Source: Acidobacteriota bacterium (GTDB taxonomy: Bacteria > Acidobacteriota > Terriglobia > Terriglobales > Acidobacteriaceae). Taken from it: DNA of 40,380 nt. The translations under genes were made by a program, and so were the position numbers. How positions within the stretch are numbered: the first letter of the stretch is position 1; every line of letters begins with the position of its first letter. Shown here piece after piece: positions 8,339 to 16,974 of this stretch. The notes under the pieces were generated by a model. It saw nothing but the letters and a program-made list of their open reading frames with translations, was not told where the DNA came from and searched no databases. The stretch lies in NCBI GenBank assembly GCA_003225455.1, contig QIAB01000047.1, positions 4,025-44,404 on the forward strand. The letters run 5' to 3'.

Positions 8339-10312
8339 ATGCCCCGCAGCGCTGTCCTAGCATTCCTGTTTTTCTGCACACTTTCCGCGCACGCTGCAGA
8401 AGCTCCCTGGATTCGGGTTAACTCTACTCATTTTTCCGTTCTAACCGATTGCGGAGAGAAAAGAGGCCGCGAAGTAATTCTGCGATTCGAGCAGATGCGC
8501 GCCGTCTTCGCGCAGCTCCTGATGAAGACGCGAGTCAGAATGCCGGAGCCGCTGGAGATCATCGCGGTGAAGAGTGACAAAGAATATGTGCAGCTCGCGC
8601 CTTTTGTTCGCAATCAGCCGATTTCGGCTCCGGCGTTTTTTCTTCCGGGAGAAGATCGCAATTACATCGTGCTGGATCTGTTTGCTGATGACAGCTGGCG
8701 TGCCATATCCCATTCTTTTGCTCATCTGCTGCTGAACTACAACTATCCGCCCACGCCAGGATGGTTCGATGAAGGATTTGCTGAATACTTTTCCAGTTTG
8801 CGGCTTACGGACAAGCAGGCGCAGATGGGCAGTGATCCCGAATTGAGTCTTGCCTGGCAGGAAGACCTCATCGGCAACCAGACTGAAGTTCGCAATCCGT
8901 CGAAATCGCTGACCGCGCTGCTCAGCAATCCCGTATGGCTGACGATTCCTGATCTGTTCGCCATGCGTCACGACACGCCCAATTACCAGGAAGGCTCGCA
9001 TCATACCCTGTTTTATGCCGAATCCTGGATGGTGATGCATTACCTGATCAACAAAAATAAATTGTCAGAGACTGGAACGTATTTCGGCCTGGTGCAGAAT
9101 CAAAAGATGCCAGTGGAGCAAGCCATTCAGCAGGCGTACGGAATGAGCGCCTCGCAATTCGAGCAAGCGGTAAAGGATTACTTCCGCTCTCTCGCACCTC
9201 TGTTCCAGGCTGAAGACGCCGCCGCGCGGCCAGGAACCAGAAGTCCCGGCGGAGAGATTTACCAGTTCCCGGTCGTTGGCCCTGAAGAAGTCGGCGCAAG
9301 CGTCCAGTCAGTTACCGAAGCAGACGCACAGGCATTGCTGGCGGAAGCGGCCCTGCGTCTGCCCGAACACCGTGAGCAAGCCATGAAAGAACTTCAATCC
9401 ATCGTAAGCCAGCCGAAACTGGAAAATGCTGTCGCGCACCGGGCACTGGCTTGGGTTGACACGGAGAAAAAGGAATTCGACCAAGCCGCAGAAGAATTAG
9501 ATAAGGCCGGCGAACTCAATGAACGCGATCCCTGGGTGCATTATTACAAGGCACTCGTGAAATATAGTCAGCACGAGTCCACTGGCGAACCTTATCACGG
9601 TTTGGCAAATATGATTCAGGATCTGCGCGCCGTGCTCGACTGGGATCCCGATTTCGCAGAAGCCTACAATCTGCTCGCGATGGCGCGGCTCGAGGGAGGG
9701 GGAATCCGCTCCGCTATCGAGGCGATCAAAGCTGCGACGCAGCTCAGTCCCCGCAACCAGACTTACTTACTGAACATGGCTCGCGTCTACATGGCAGGGA
9801 AACAGTGGGATGACGCCGCTGGGCTGCTCAACAGCTTGAAGACTAGTCAGAATCCACAGATTGCGCAGGCCGCAAAGAAGAACCTGGAAGACCTCCCCAC
9901 ACTGAGAAAATACGGCGTGCTGCCGCGATCCGAGGCGGCGTCAGCGTCGCCAAAAGCCCCTGTCTCGCCCGCAGCCAAGCCGAAACACCGCGAGCAAGAA
10001 ACTGCAGATGACCGAGAGGAAGATACCAGCGAACATGAGCCCTCGACGCCCGCAGGAGCACAGATTGATAAGAGGCCAGTGAAATTCCTAAAGGGCAAAC
10101 TTGCAACCGTGGATTGTACCCAAGCACCGGCCGCAGTTTTGACGGTAATCACGGGCAGAGGAACACTGAGGCTGCGATCCGAGGACTATAAATCCATCAC
10201 GCTGATCGGCACTGATGATTTTTCGTGTGATTGGAGAAATCGCGCTGTGGCGGTCAATTACAAGGCCGGCGGAAAGTTGGATGGAGACGTAGTGTCGCTG
10301 GAGATTCAATAG
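8339..10312 (+). CDS. Secreted TPR protein with degenerate gluzincin-like domain
   Basis: The start is the ATG at 8339, giving 657 residues. The reading frame is open upstream but crosses the repeat cluster, and the signal peptide (MPRSAVLAFLFFCTLSAHAAEA) begins exactly here. The N-terminal third resembles DUF1570-type or other gluzincin peptidase domains, with a helix ending H-S-F-A-H (8711-8725) followed at the right distance by GWFDEGFAEYF (8759-8793). The usual catalytic motif is HExxH; here the glutamate is serine, so hydrolysis is unlikely. Residues about 330-510 carry tetratricopeptide-like helical repeats (LDKAGELNERDPWVHYYKAL, AEAYNLLAMARLEGG). A low-complexity linker rich in P, A and E comes next. 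A small C-terminal beta domain ends the protein. It is probably periplasmic, perhaps a scaffold. Confidence 0.7.
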   Translation: MPRSAVLAFLFFCTLSAHAAEAPWIRVNSTHFSVLTDCGEKRGREVILRFEQMRAVFAQLLMKTRVRMPEPLEIIAVKSDKEYVQLAPFVRNQPISAPAFFLPGEDRNYIVLDLFADDSWRAISHSFAHLLLNYNYPPTPGWFDEGFAEYFSSLRLTDKQAQMGSDPELSLAWQEDLIGNQTEVRNPSKSLTALLSNPVWLTIPDLFAMRHDTPNYQEGSHHTLFYAESWMVMHYLINKNKLSETGTYFGLVQNQKMPVEQAIQQAYGMSASQFEQAVKDYFRSLAPLFQAEDAAARPGTRSPGGEIYQFPVVGPEEVGASVQSVTEADAQALLAEAALRLPEHREQAMKELQSIVSQPKLENAVAHRALAWVDTEKKEFDQAAEELDKAGELNERDPWVHYYKALVKYSQHESTGEPYHGLANMIQDLRAVLDWDPDFAEAYNLLAMARLEGGGIRSAIEAIKAATQLSPRNQTYLLNMARVYMAGKQWDDAAGLLNSLKTSQNPQIAQAAKKNLEDLPTLRKYGVLPRSEAASASPKAPVSPAAKPKHREQETADDREEDTSEHEPSTPAGAQIDKRPVKFLKGKLATVDCTQAPAAVLTVITGRGTLRLRSEDYKSITLIGTDDFSCDWRNRAVAVNYKAGGKLDGDVVSLEIQ

Positions 10313-10376
10313 CAGCGCTAGCTTCTGGCTCCAAACTGAGAGCTAAATGATAAGTGCTAGTTGCAAGAGCTGCCGT

Positions 10377-10407
10377 AAAAAACCCTCTCAGGGGAAGCTG
10401 AGAGGGT
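10377..10407 (-). terminator. Rho-independent terminator of the cold-shock gene
   Basis: A perfect 10-bp stem (10382-10391 with 10398-10407, arms accctctcag and ctgagagggt) with a six-base loop is followed on the minus strand by six T residues. It lies 26 bases beyond the stop codon of the cold-shock gene. It also faces the end of the plus-strand TPR gene and may help to separate the two transcripts. Confidence 0.88.
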
Positions 10408-10433
10408 GCCGATTGTGGTTTTATTGGAGCGGA

Positions 10434-10637
10434 TTAGACGCGGACAACGTTCGCGGCCTGGAAACCTTTGGGACCCTTCAGCAGATCGAACTCCACCGTT
10501 TCGCCCTCGTTAAGCGTGCGATATCCATTTTCCTGGATGGCCGAAAAATGGACGAAAACGTCTTCCCCGGTGGAGCGCTGAATGAAACCGTAGCCTTTCG
10601 CTCCATTGAACCACTTTACTGTGCCCTTCTCTCTCAC
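10434..10637 (-). CDS. Cold-shock protein (CspA family)
   Basis: This 67-residue single cold-shock domain binds single-stranded RNA or DNA and usually acts as an RNA chaperone or anti-terminator. Both nucleic-acid-binding motifs are intact: RNP1 as KGYGFI (14-19) and RNP2 as VFVHF (27-31). The sequence starts [18 protein letters not shown], typical for the family. The start is a GTG at 10637 with AAGGAG six bases upstream. It is a single-gene unit with its own terminator and a plausible promoter at 10677-10705. The paralogue letter cannot be assigned from sequence alone. Confidence 0.96.
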   Translation of the reverse strand: MREKGTVKWFNGAKGYGFIQRSTGEDVFVHFSAIQENGYRTLNEGETVEFDLLKGPKGFQAANVVRV

Positions 10638-10676
10638 AAATAACTCCTTTCGCCCTCTCTGGTAGATTAACTTCCG

Positions 10677-10705
10677 ATTCTTCGCGAAGCTCTTGCTTCT
10701 AACAA
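10677..10705 (-). promoter_or_regulatory. Candidate sigma-70 promoter of the cold-shock gene
   Basis: On the minus strand, TTGTTA (10700-10705) and AAGAAT (10677-10682) are separated by 17 bases, each matching the consensus at four of six positions. Transcription would begin about 10670, leaving a leader of roughly 30 bases before the GTG with its strong ribosome-binding site. Confidence 0.4.
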
Positions 10706-10962
10706 CCCCCTAAAAGAATGCGGAAGCACAACCTAGTTGAAGTCCCTGAGCCCCCAACTCCCGCAACAAAGAAAAGCGCCTTAAGCATTGCGTTCGCATT
10801 AGATCGTGCGGCGCAAGTTCCGGAGCCTGTCATGGTTGCGCGAGTTTGACAGCGAGACACAAAAGATCAACCCACAACGTACGTCTCACTGCTAAATTTC
10901 AGCAACGAGCACAAGATAATATTCAGGAACATGCATTCTGGCAAGAGGAGAAAAGGGTGGAG

Positions 10963-10974
10963 TGAAACGTTTCA
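10963..10974. promoter_or_regulatory. Perfect LacI-family-type operator palindrome
   Basis: The site reads TGAAACGTTTCA, a perfect 12-bp palindrome with the central CG step typical of LacI/GalR-family operators. A related site (10 of 12 positions) overlaps the predicted transcription start of the Ton-dependent receptor at 28700-28713. It lies about 325 bases from the cold-shock start and 410 from the secreted-protein start, with no adjacent promoter that I can defend, so its target is uncertain. Confidence 0.45.
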
Positions 10975-11280
10975 GTCAAGCCGTTTTCACGAGATGGAAA
11001 ACCAGCACGTTACGGGTACCGCCCCAAAATGGGAGTGACACTTAAAAGAATGGCTGCAACTATCTGATAGCATGGAACAAAAATGACAGATCGCCTTCAA
11101 GCTTCGCCTTCTGCAAGGTCAGGTACGGCCGCTTTGCCGAGACCCAATTCCCGTTTCGGGCTAGCTCTCTACGTGAAATATTTGTTACGCACCGAGGTAC
11201 ATACGTTTGCTTTCTCGGTTGCTGCCAAAGAAATCCAGCGGCACGCGTGGCTTCCGTTTTCCTCGTTCGGGAAAGTTCAC

Positions 11281-11302
11281 GCGTCACACCCGTTTGTGAC
11301 GC
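11281..11302. promoter_or_regulatory. Inverted repeat upstream of secreted-protein operon
   Basis: Two perfect 8-base arms, gcgtcaca (11281-11288) and tgtgacgc (11295-11302), are separated by six bases and lie about 83 bases upstream of the ATG at 11385. The geometry suits a dimeric regulator. No run of T follows, so it is not a terminator. Confidence 0.35.
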
Positions 11303-11384
11303 TTGGCACATCCTGCAACTTCTCTTCCGCCTAGCATTGCTCTGCTCCCCGCCGGTGTTGACCTCACTTCACAAAAGGAATGCG

Positions 11385-11933
11385 ATGCGAATTCTCCGCC
11401 GATGCATTGTCTTCATCAGCCTCTGGCTCTTGCTCCCGATTTCCGCATTCGCACAGCAGAAGCCGGGTGTTCAGCCGTCCGCCCTTGATCAGCTAGCTCG
11501 CAATTCGGGCTACATCTTTTCTGGAACTGTAATCGCGGTTCAGAGGCCGGTCCCAAGAGAAAACGCAGTTGCCTACACGCAAATCAGCTTTCGAGTAGAC
11601 AAAGCAATTCAAGGCGTTGGCTCCGGGGAGATTTTCACCATCCGCGAATGGTCAGGATTGTGGGACTCCGGCGAGCGATATCGGTCCGGCGAACGGGTGC
11701 TCCTCTTTCTTTACCCCACCAGCAAACTGGGATTCACCAGCCCCGTCGCCGGCCCACTTGGGCGATTTGCCGTCGATCACGTCGGAGATATCCACATTAG
11801 CGACCCGCAGCACACTTTTCTCTCCTCCAACCGCGCCCACCTGCAGTTTGCAGGACGAACCCGTGTCAGCTCTCGCGAATTTACTCATGCGATCCTGCAT
11901 GCCTCAGAGAACGAACATGAGCAGATTCGCTAA
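11385..11933 (+). CDS. Secreted protein of unknown function
   Basis: The protein has 182 residues from the ATG at 11385, which has AAAAGGAA just upstream. The signal peptide covers about residues 1-24 (RRCIVFISLWLLLPISAFAQ). The mature part is predicted beta-rich and contains YIFSGTVIAVQR, SFRVDKAIQGVGSGEIFTIREW and RYRSGERVLLFLYP. That pattern resembles small secreted domains found beside matrixin-like proteins in Acidobacteria, though I cannot name the family. It overlaps the next gene by 17 bases (11917-11933), a sign of translational coupling, so the two products are probably exported together. Confidence 0.75.
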   Translation: MRILRRCIVFISLWLLLPISAFAQQKPGVQPSALDQLARNSGYIFSGTVIAVQRPVPRENAVAYTQISFRVDKAIQGVGSGEIFTIREWSGLWDSGERYRSGERVLLFLYPTSKLGFTSPVAGPLGRFAVDHVGDIHISDPQHTFLSSNRAHLQFAGRTRVSSREFTHAILHASENEHEQIR

Positions 11934-14900
11934 TCACGAAGTGCATGAGGGTTCGCGAAGCAAGATCCTTTTTGATGGACTGCTTGGTTGTGTTGCTCTC
12001 TGCATCTTGCTCTCTCTGATTGCTCAACAATCCGCCTGGGCTGGTGGCCCGCATTACGTCGCTGGCGTCAGCTACTTCGACGCAAGCACTAAAGGGACAC
12101 CACTCACCTGGCAACAGGGAATCATCAACTACTACACCGATCAGGGAGACCTCAGTCCAATACTGCCAGGTGCGAACGCTGATGCCTTCGTTGCCGATGC
12201 GTTCAGTCGTTGGATCGCGCTTCCCGCCGCCGCGGTCTCAGCCACGCAGGTCGGACATCTCGCTGAAGATGTAAACGGCACAAACGTGACCGTAAGCAAT
12301 GGCATGGTCACCATGCCTACGGACATTCTTCCGACTGCGGTGAGTACGCCCGTGGGCATCGTCTACGATGCCGATGGCAGCGTCACGAACGCACTCCTCG
12401 GGCAGGGTGCTGGCGGCGCGAGTTCCTGCTTCGGCAATGCGGCCTACGGGGGCGTGGACAACTTCAGCACTGACGGTCATCTGCAGCATGCGCTGGTAGT
12501 GCTGAACGGAAACTGTGCCCAGACTTCTGACCAACTTCCCGACGTGAAATATCGTCTCGTGCGCGTGCTGGGCCGAGTTCTGGGACTCGATTGGTCACAA
12601 GCTAATATCAATGTATTCAACCGCAGTCCTGCACCTACGTCAGGTGATTTTGCCGGCCTTACGATCATGCACGCCCTGGACCCAATCAACTGCGTGCCGA
12701 TCTCACTCTGCTTCCCCAATGCGGATCAGCCCAAAATGGACGATCGCGCCGCCCTCTCGCGCCTGTATCCCGTGACGGCGCAGAATCAGCCTAATTTTCC
12801 GGGCAAACAGATTCTATCGAGCAGCACCGTTCGCATTCACGGCTCTGTTTATTTCGTGGATTCGAATGGCCAGCCGGCACAGCCGATGCAAGGCGTGAAC
12901 GTCGTAGCACGCTGGATTAATCCCACTACTGGCCAGCCTTCCGGCGCGTCTGTCGCGACTTCAGTTTCTGGATTTCTGTTCCGTGGAAATGCAGGAAATC
13001 CAGCCACCGGGTTCACAGACAGCAGTGGGCAAAGACTTGATCGATTCGGATCGGATGATCCCACAGTCGAGGGATTTTTCGACCTCGCCGGATTGGAGAT
13101 CCCGAACGGCGCCAGCGGCGCGCAATATCAGTTGACTGTTGAGCCGGTCGATCCGAATTGGTCCCAGCCTGTGGGGCCGTACGGGCCATGGCAAGTGCAG
13201 CCTTCCGGCAGCACGCAGCCAATCATAGTGACGGCGGCTCTTGGAGGTGACACTCAACAGGATATTCTCATGCAAAACAGCGCCATCCAGGAGCAGGACT
13301 GGTTCCAGCCAACGAGCTACGCCTCTCCTGCGCCGCTGCCCGCCGGGGGAAACTGGGGCGGCTCGTTCAACGCAAGCGGCAACTCTGATTACTTCTTTTT
13401 CTCCGGACAAAACAACCGCACTCTCTCAGTTGAAGTGACCGCGCTCGATGAATCCCGCGCCATCACCGAGAACAAAGCCCAGCCGGTAATCGGCATGTGG
13501 GGCCTGGTGGATCCAGGAACATTTCCAGCCCCGGCCAATACGCCATTGGCTTTCAATAGCGTGAATTTTGGAATGACGCGGCTCGACGCGATCCTCCAAG
13601 CCTCAACGACTTTCCGGCTCGGAATTTTTGACTACCGCGACACTAGCCGTCCCGATTATCGCTATCGCGCCCGAGTCTTCTACGCCGACAACGTAAGCCC
13701 TACCCGAGCCAGTGTAGCGGGAGGCACTCCGCTGGCCGTCCAGGGCGTGGGATTCCGCGCGAACACGCGTGCCACAGCTGGAACCACAAATGCAACACCG
13801 CTGGCGGTCTCTGCGAACCAGGTGATTCTCATCGCGCCCGCAATGGCTGACGGAGTACAGAATCTAGCTTTGGCCGACCCCGCAACGGGATCATCCTCCG
13901 CCATGGCGAATGTCCTCACTTACGGAGCCGGGCCAAGCGACACGATCAAGCTGATCGCCGGTTCAAACCCCGCAACGCCGGTTGGTGGCGAGGCGGCAAA
14001 TCCAATTCGAGTAAAAGTTCTTGCAGCCGATGGCGTGACCCCGGTGAGCGGCGCCAGCGTATTCTTTACCGCAACGCCAGCCGTTTCTTTTTCTGCATGC
14101 AACGGCGCTGGCAGTTGCACGGTCCTCGCCGATCAAAGCGGGCAGGCCTCCACTCGCGTGACCCCGCTTACTGCTGGAACCATCAGCATCAGCGCAGTTC
14201 TCGCCCCAGGCTCGTACTCGAATCCACAATCGGTGCAAACGACGTTGCTGGCTACATCGTCTTCGCTGGACATCTCTCTGCCCTCTCCATTTGCCTGGAT
14301 TGCTCAGGGCGCAACCCTCGATATGCCCCTGACCGCGCGCGTGCTATCCAACGGCTCGCCCATTGGCGGCAGCACGGTGAATTTTCAGGTCATGAGAGGA
14401 TCGGCGACGCTCGATCCGGCGAGCGCGACCACAGACGTGAACGGATACGCCACCGCTACGCTGCATATCCCCGCTCTCGGCGGAACCTTGCAGGTCAGTG
14501 CCTGCGTGCAACCGGGCAGCAAGCCTTGCCAGAGCTTCTCGGCAGTTGCTGTGCCTGCTTCGTCGCTTCACCTCGAAGCTGTGTCTGGAGAGAATCAAGC
14601 TGTCGGTGTTGGCCACATCTTCCAGCCCGTTATTGTGCGGGCAACTGATTCTTCAACTCCTCCCAACCCTGTTCTTGGAGCCCTAGTCGCGTTCCAGGAA
14701 ACGGTATTTCGCCCGGCGCCCAATCCGCCGGTGATCTCGATCGGAGGAATTGTCATCAATCCGAATCCCGCGCCAATTATCATAGCGTCGTTGCGTGGCT
14801 CCCTTTTGTCCGATCGATCCGGCCTCGTTAGCATTCCTCCTTCGACCAGCGGAGCTCAAGGTGCTATCGAGATTCAAGGCGATGCCACCGCCGGAAGCGG

Positions 14901-15018
14901 CACGCTGCCATTTCGGTTGCAATCGTTCTGGCCGGTCAATCCGCAGGTCAGCCATGCGCAGGTTAGCGCTGAGCATTGGGTATCGAAGTCTCCGCGTGCG
15001 GAGAGAGACGTTCCATGA
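11917..15018 (+). CDS. Large secreted Ig-domain protein with degenerate matrixin motif
   Basis: The protein has 1033 residues from the ATG at 11917, inside the end of the previous gene. An N-terminal charged stretch precedes a hydrophobic export segment (residues about 21-40, ending AWA). Residues about 45-290 follow the matrixin metalloprotease layout. The zinc motif HExxHxxGxxH is replaced by RVLGRVLGLDW (12562-12594): all three histidines and the glutamate are gone, while the glycine, LGLD scaffold and a Met-turn-like IMHALDP are kept. Beyond it come a carboxypeptidase-like segment, an IPT/TIG-like domain (SPTRASVAGGTPLAVQGVGF) and at least two invasin-like Ig domains (NPIRVKVLAADGVTPVSGASV; a second near residue 780). 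There is no obvious membrane anchor at the C-terminus. Likely a cell-surface or extracellular adhesion or binding protein rather than an enzyme. Confidence 0.75.
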   Translation: MSRFANHEVHEGSRSKILFDGLLGCVALCILLSLIAQQSAWAGGPHYVAGVSYFDASTKGTPLTWQQGIINYYTDQGDLSPILPGANADAFVADAFSRWIALPAAAVSATQVGHLAEDVNGTNVTVSNGMVTMPTDILPTAVSTPVGIVYDADGSVTNALLGQGAGGASSCFGNAAYGGVDNFSTDGHLQHALVVLNGNCAQTSDQLPDVKYRLVRVLGRVLGLDWSQANINVFNRSPAPTSGDFAGLTIMHALDPINCVPISLCFPNADQPKMDDRAALSRLYPVTAQNQPNFPGKQILSSSTVRIHGSVYFVDSNGQPAQPMQGVNVVARWINPTTGQPSGASVATSVSGFLFRGNAGNPATGFTDSSGQRLDRFGSDDPTVEGFFDLAGLEIPNGASGAQYQLTVEPVDPNWSQPVGPYGPWQVQPSGSTQPIIVTAALGGDTQQDILMQNSAIQEQDWFQPTSYASPAPLPAGGNWGGSFNASGNSDYFFFSGQNNRTLSVEVTALDESRAITENKAQPVIGMWGLVDPGTFPAPANTPLAFNSVNFGMTRLDAILQASTTFRLGIFDYRDTSRPDYRYRARVFYADNVSPTRASVAGGTPLAVQGVGFRANTRATAGTTNATPLAVSANQVILIAPAMADGVQNLALADPATGSSSAMANVLTYGAGPSDTIKLIAGSNPATPVGGEAANPIRVKVLAADGVTPVSGASVFFTATPAVSFSACNGAGSCTVLADQSGQASTRVTPLTAGTISISAVLAPGSYSNPQSVQTTLLATSSSLDISLPSPFAWIAQGATLDMPLTARVLSNGSPIGGSTVNFQVMRGSATLDPASATTDVNGYATATLHIPALGGTLQVSACVQPGSKPCQSFSAVAVPASSLHLEAVSGENQAVGVGHIFQPVIVRATDSSTPPNPVLGALVAFQETVFRPAPNPPVISIGGIVINPNPAPIIIASLRGSLLSDRSGLVSIPPSTSGAQGAIEIQGDATAGSGTLPFRLQSFWPVNPQVSHAQVSAEHWVSKSPRAERDVP

Positions 15019-15235
15019 GGCTCGCTCCAGTGCAGGCAATCTGTAAAGTTTTGTGTGGCACAGGCTGAGCCCATCTCGCTTCAACTTTCTCGGCAACTCC
15101 TCAATTTTCGTCGCATCTAACTTTGTAGGTAGAACTGCGGTTCTCCTGTGTGTGGCCCCCTGAGCGGAGAGGGCCTGGATGCGGGAGGGCAGCAGTGCTC
15201 GGCACTTTTTCCTGCATTTCATTACACTAATCTCT

Positions 15236-16075
15236 ATGAGATCCAAGTTGCGTCTCGCACTGCTGTTGGTCACGACCGGCGTCTTTCTCGCTTTGTTTTC
15301 ACCGCGAGCGCGGGCTCAGGAAGGACCGCTTGATCCCGCTCAACCCAAGGGAACAATGGCAGACCAGGTCATTCAGCGTTTCGCAGCCAAAGAAAAAGAG
15401 TTCAAGGCGGCCCTGGATTTGTATGCCTATCGCCAAACCGTGAAAGTAGAAACAGTCGACGGCGATACCGTAGATGGCGAATATCAACAGACGTTCGACG
15501 TTACCTTTGACGACCAGGGGCGCAAAATTAAAACGGTCGTTTATGCCCCCGAATCCTCGCTCCAGCGGATTTCAATGACGCAAGAAGATGTTGACGACAT
15601 CGAAAATCGATTGCCGTTTGTGCTCACCAGCGACGAGATCCCCGAATACGACATTCTTTACGTGGGTCAGCAGCAGGAAGACGAACTACACTGCTACGTT
15701 TTCGACATCGCCCCTAAAAAGATCGAAGGGAAGAAGCGGTATTTTCAGGGACGCATCTGGGTCGATGATCACGATTTCCAGATTGTGAAGACCTTCGGCA
15801 AGACCGTCCCAGACATTCGCAAGAAGAAATCCAGCGAAAACCTATTTCCCAAGTTCACCACCTGGCGCGAGCAAATTGACGGCAAATACTGGTTCCCAAC
15901 TTATACCAAAGCCGATGACACGCTGCATTTTTCGAACCAGGATGTTCACATCCGCGAGATCGTAAAGTATACAAATTACCAGCGCTTCCGCTCGAAGGTG
16001 AAGGTCACCTACGAAGGCAAGGAAGTGCCCGGCGCGCCGCCACAGCAAAAACCTGATCAGCCACAGCCGCGTTAA
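15236..16075 (+). CDS. Periplasmic outer-membrane lipoprotein-sorting-like protein
   Basis: The protein has 279 residues from the ATG at 15236 (MRSKLRLALLLVTTGVF), with a signal peptide ending near ARA-QE at about residue 28. An upstream in-frame start would put extra charged residues ahead of the signal and is not preferred. The mature part is beta-rich with the LolA/LppX-like pattern (YFQGRIWVDDHDFQIVKTFGK, then YWFPTYTKADDTLHFSNQDVHIREIVKYTNYQRF), as in acidobacterial proteins labelled outer-membrane lipoprotein-sorting protein. The C-terminus is proline and glutamine rich. It follows the Ig-domain gene after 217 bases, so it may have its own promoter. Function is inferred from fold only. 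Confidence 0.65.
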   Translation: MRSKLRLALLLVTTGVFLALFSPRARAQEGPLDPAQPKGTMADQVIQRFAAKEKEFKAALDLYAYRQTVKVETVDGDTVDGEYQQTFDVTFDDQGRKIKTVVYAPESSLQRISMTQEDVDDIENRLPFVLTSDEIPEYDILYVGQQQEDELHCYVFDIAPKKIEGKKRYFQGRIWVDDHDFQIVKTFGKTVPDIRKKKSSENLFPKFTTWREQIDGKYWFPTYTKADDTLHFSNQDVHIREIVKYTNYQRFRSKVKVTYEGKEVPGAPPQQKPDQPQPR

Positions 16076-16227
16076 AAACTGCAGCCCTCAAATCGCGGGC
16101 GTTGTATTTCCTGAAATCCCGCTTACATGCTATCGAAGGTTGATCCAATGTGGTCCGTTCTCTTGTGACTTCCCTGCTTTCATCGGGGACCCCGTTGGTT
16201 CTAAGAATCTGCCCGCGTGCTCTGCCA

Positions 16228-16560
16228 CTATACCAGTGCTACTTCGCGGTCGAAATTTGGCTTCTTTTCGGCATGGAGCTTTAGGGCCACGCCGCAGGCA
16301 GAAGCGACTCGCTCCAGCATCGTGAGTGAGTGCCCGGCGTATTCGGCGTCCTCAAGACGGGCAATCACAGACTGTGTAGTGCCAACCTTCTTGGCAAGTT
16401 CAGCCTGAGTCAGACCCGCATCCTCGCGCATCTCGCGGACCAGGAGAGCCAAGTCAATTTGACGGAGGGTGCGCTCGAAGGTCTTGCCGTAGGTTGCGCT
16501 CTTTCGCGCGCGCTGTTCGACAATCTCGTTGTGTCTGTCTCGCTTAGCCGTTTCTCTCAT
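16228..16560 (-). CDS. HigA-like XRE-family antitoxin
   Basis: The protein has 110 residues with a helix-turn-helix of the Cro/C1 (XRE) type at about residues 40-95 (LVREMREDAGLTQAELAKKVGTTQSVIARLED). Such proteins bind and neutralise the partner toxin and repress their shared promoter. Its ATG (16558-16560) overlaps the toxin stop in an ATGA arrangement, so the two are translationally coupled, toxin gene first, as in HigBA-type loci. The N-terminal 35 residues are charged and may contact the toxin. The pair is likely a type II toxin-antitoxin module; exact family naming is inferred. Confidence 0.85.
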   Translation of the reverse strand: MRETAKRDRHNEIVEQRARKSATYGKTFERTLRQIDLALLVREMREDAGLTQAELAKKVGTTQSVIARLEDAEYAGHSLTMLERVASACGVALKLHAEKKPNFDREVALV

Positions 16561-16964
16561 AGACCTAACTCCTTCAGGATAGCTTCTCTTTCCTTTTTTG
16601 ATCCCGTGTAACGGTTTCGGTACTTCAACCAGAGCTTTCTTAGCTGCTCTGCCCTCGTAATCTCGGCCGCTGGAGTCTCTTGCGTTTTCTTCTGAAATCC
16701 TGACGTAATCACGATCAACATTCCCGGCTGGTAGAAAAATAAAACTCGAAAAATCCGGTCGAATTGTTTCACCCGTAGCTCGAATATGTCGTCCGTGAGC
16801 TTTTTTACGAATTTGCCCTGCATCCGGTTCCCATAGATGCGCAGGCGTTCGATAAATGCGTCTATCCGTGCAGATGCCTTGTCATCTAGCGAATCCACGA
16901 ACTCGCGCGCGGGCAGCCGCCCGTTCGCCAACTCCACGTACTCAATCGTGAATTCACCATTCAC
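16557..16964 (-). CDS. HigB-like / Gp49-family toxin
   Basis: The protein has 135 residues with the RelE/HigB-type (phage-derived Gp49, DUF891) pattern: LPAREFVDSLDDKASARIDAFIERL, then FVKKLTDDIFELRVKQFDRIFRVLFFY and VITSGFQKKTQETP. Members cleave ribosome-bound mRNA. The basic residues expected on the active face (K, R in ELRVKQFDRIFR and FQKK) are present. The C-terminus is extended by a lysine and arginine rich tail. The start is a GTG at 16964; GGAG lies only three bases ahead of it, which is unusually close. It is encoded upstream of the antitoxin. Confidence 0.85.
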   Translation of the reverse strand: MNGEFTIEYVELANGRLPAREFVDSLDDKASARIDAFIERLRIYGNRMQGKFVKKLTDDIFELRVKQFDRIFRVLFFYQPGMLIVITSGFQKKTQETPAAEITRAEQLRKLWLKYRNRYTGSKKEREAILKELGL

Positions 16965-16974
16965 GTGCTCCTAT

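Larger units (their letters stand above)
10638..11384. other. Long noncoding region between divergent genes
   Basis: This is 747 bases between the minus-strand cold-shock gene and the plus-strand secreted-protein operon. Short open frames exist on both strands near 11060-11330, but none has a convincing ribosome-binding site, protein-like composition or recognisable family. The region holds the cold-shock promoter, a perfect LacI-type palindrome at 10963-10974 and an inverted repeat at 11281-11302. No tRNA, riboswitch or known small RNA was recognised. Confidence 0.5.

Noticed and set aside
11300-11325. Sigma-54-like promoter (TGGCAC...TGC) before the secreted-protein operon
   Set aside because: The GG and GC doublets are eight bases apart, not the required ten.
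11060-11334. Overlapping open frames on both strands in the long noncoding region
   Set aside because: Neither has a ribosome-binding site, a recognisable family or protein-like composition.
15208-15230. Sigma-54-like promoter (GGCAC...TGCA) before the 15236 gene
   Set aside because: The GG and GC doublets are eleven bases apart, not ten, and the first T of the -24 box is missing.
16195-16250. tRNA-like stretch on the minus strand downstream of the antitoxin gene
   Set aside because: It has a D-loop-like and an anticodon-stem-like segment, but no matching D stem, no T-loop sequence and no acceptor pairing.
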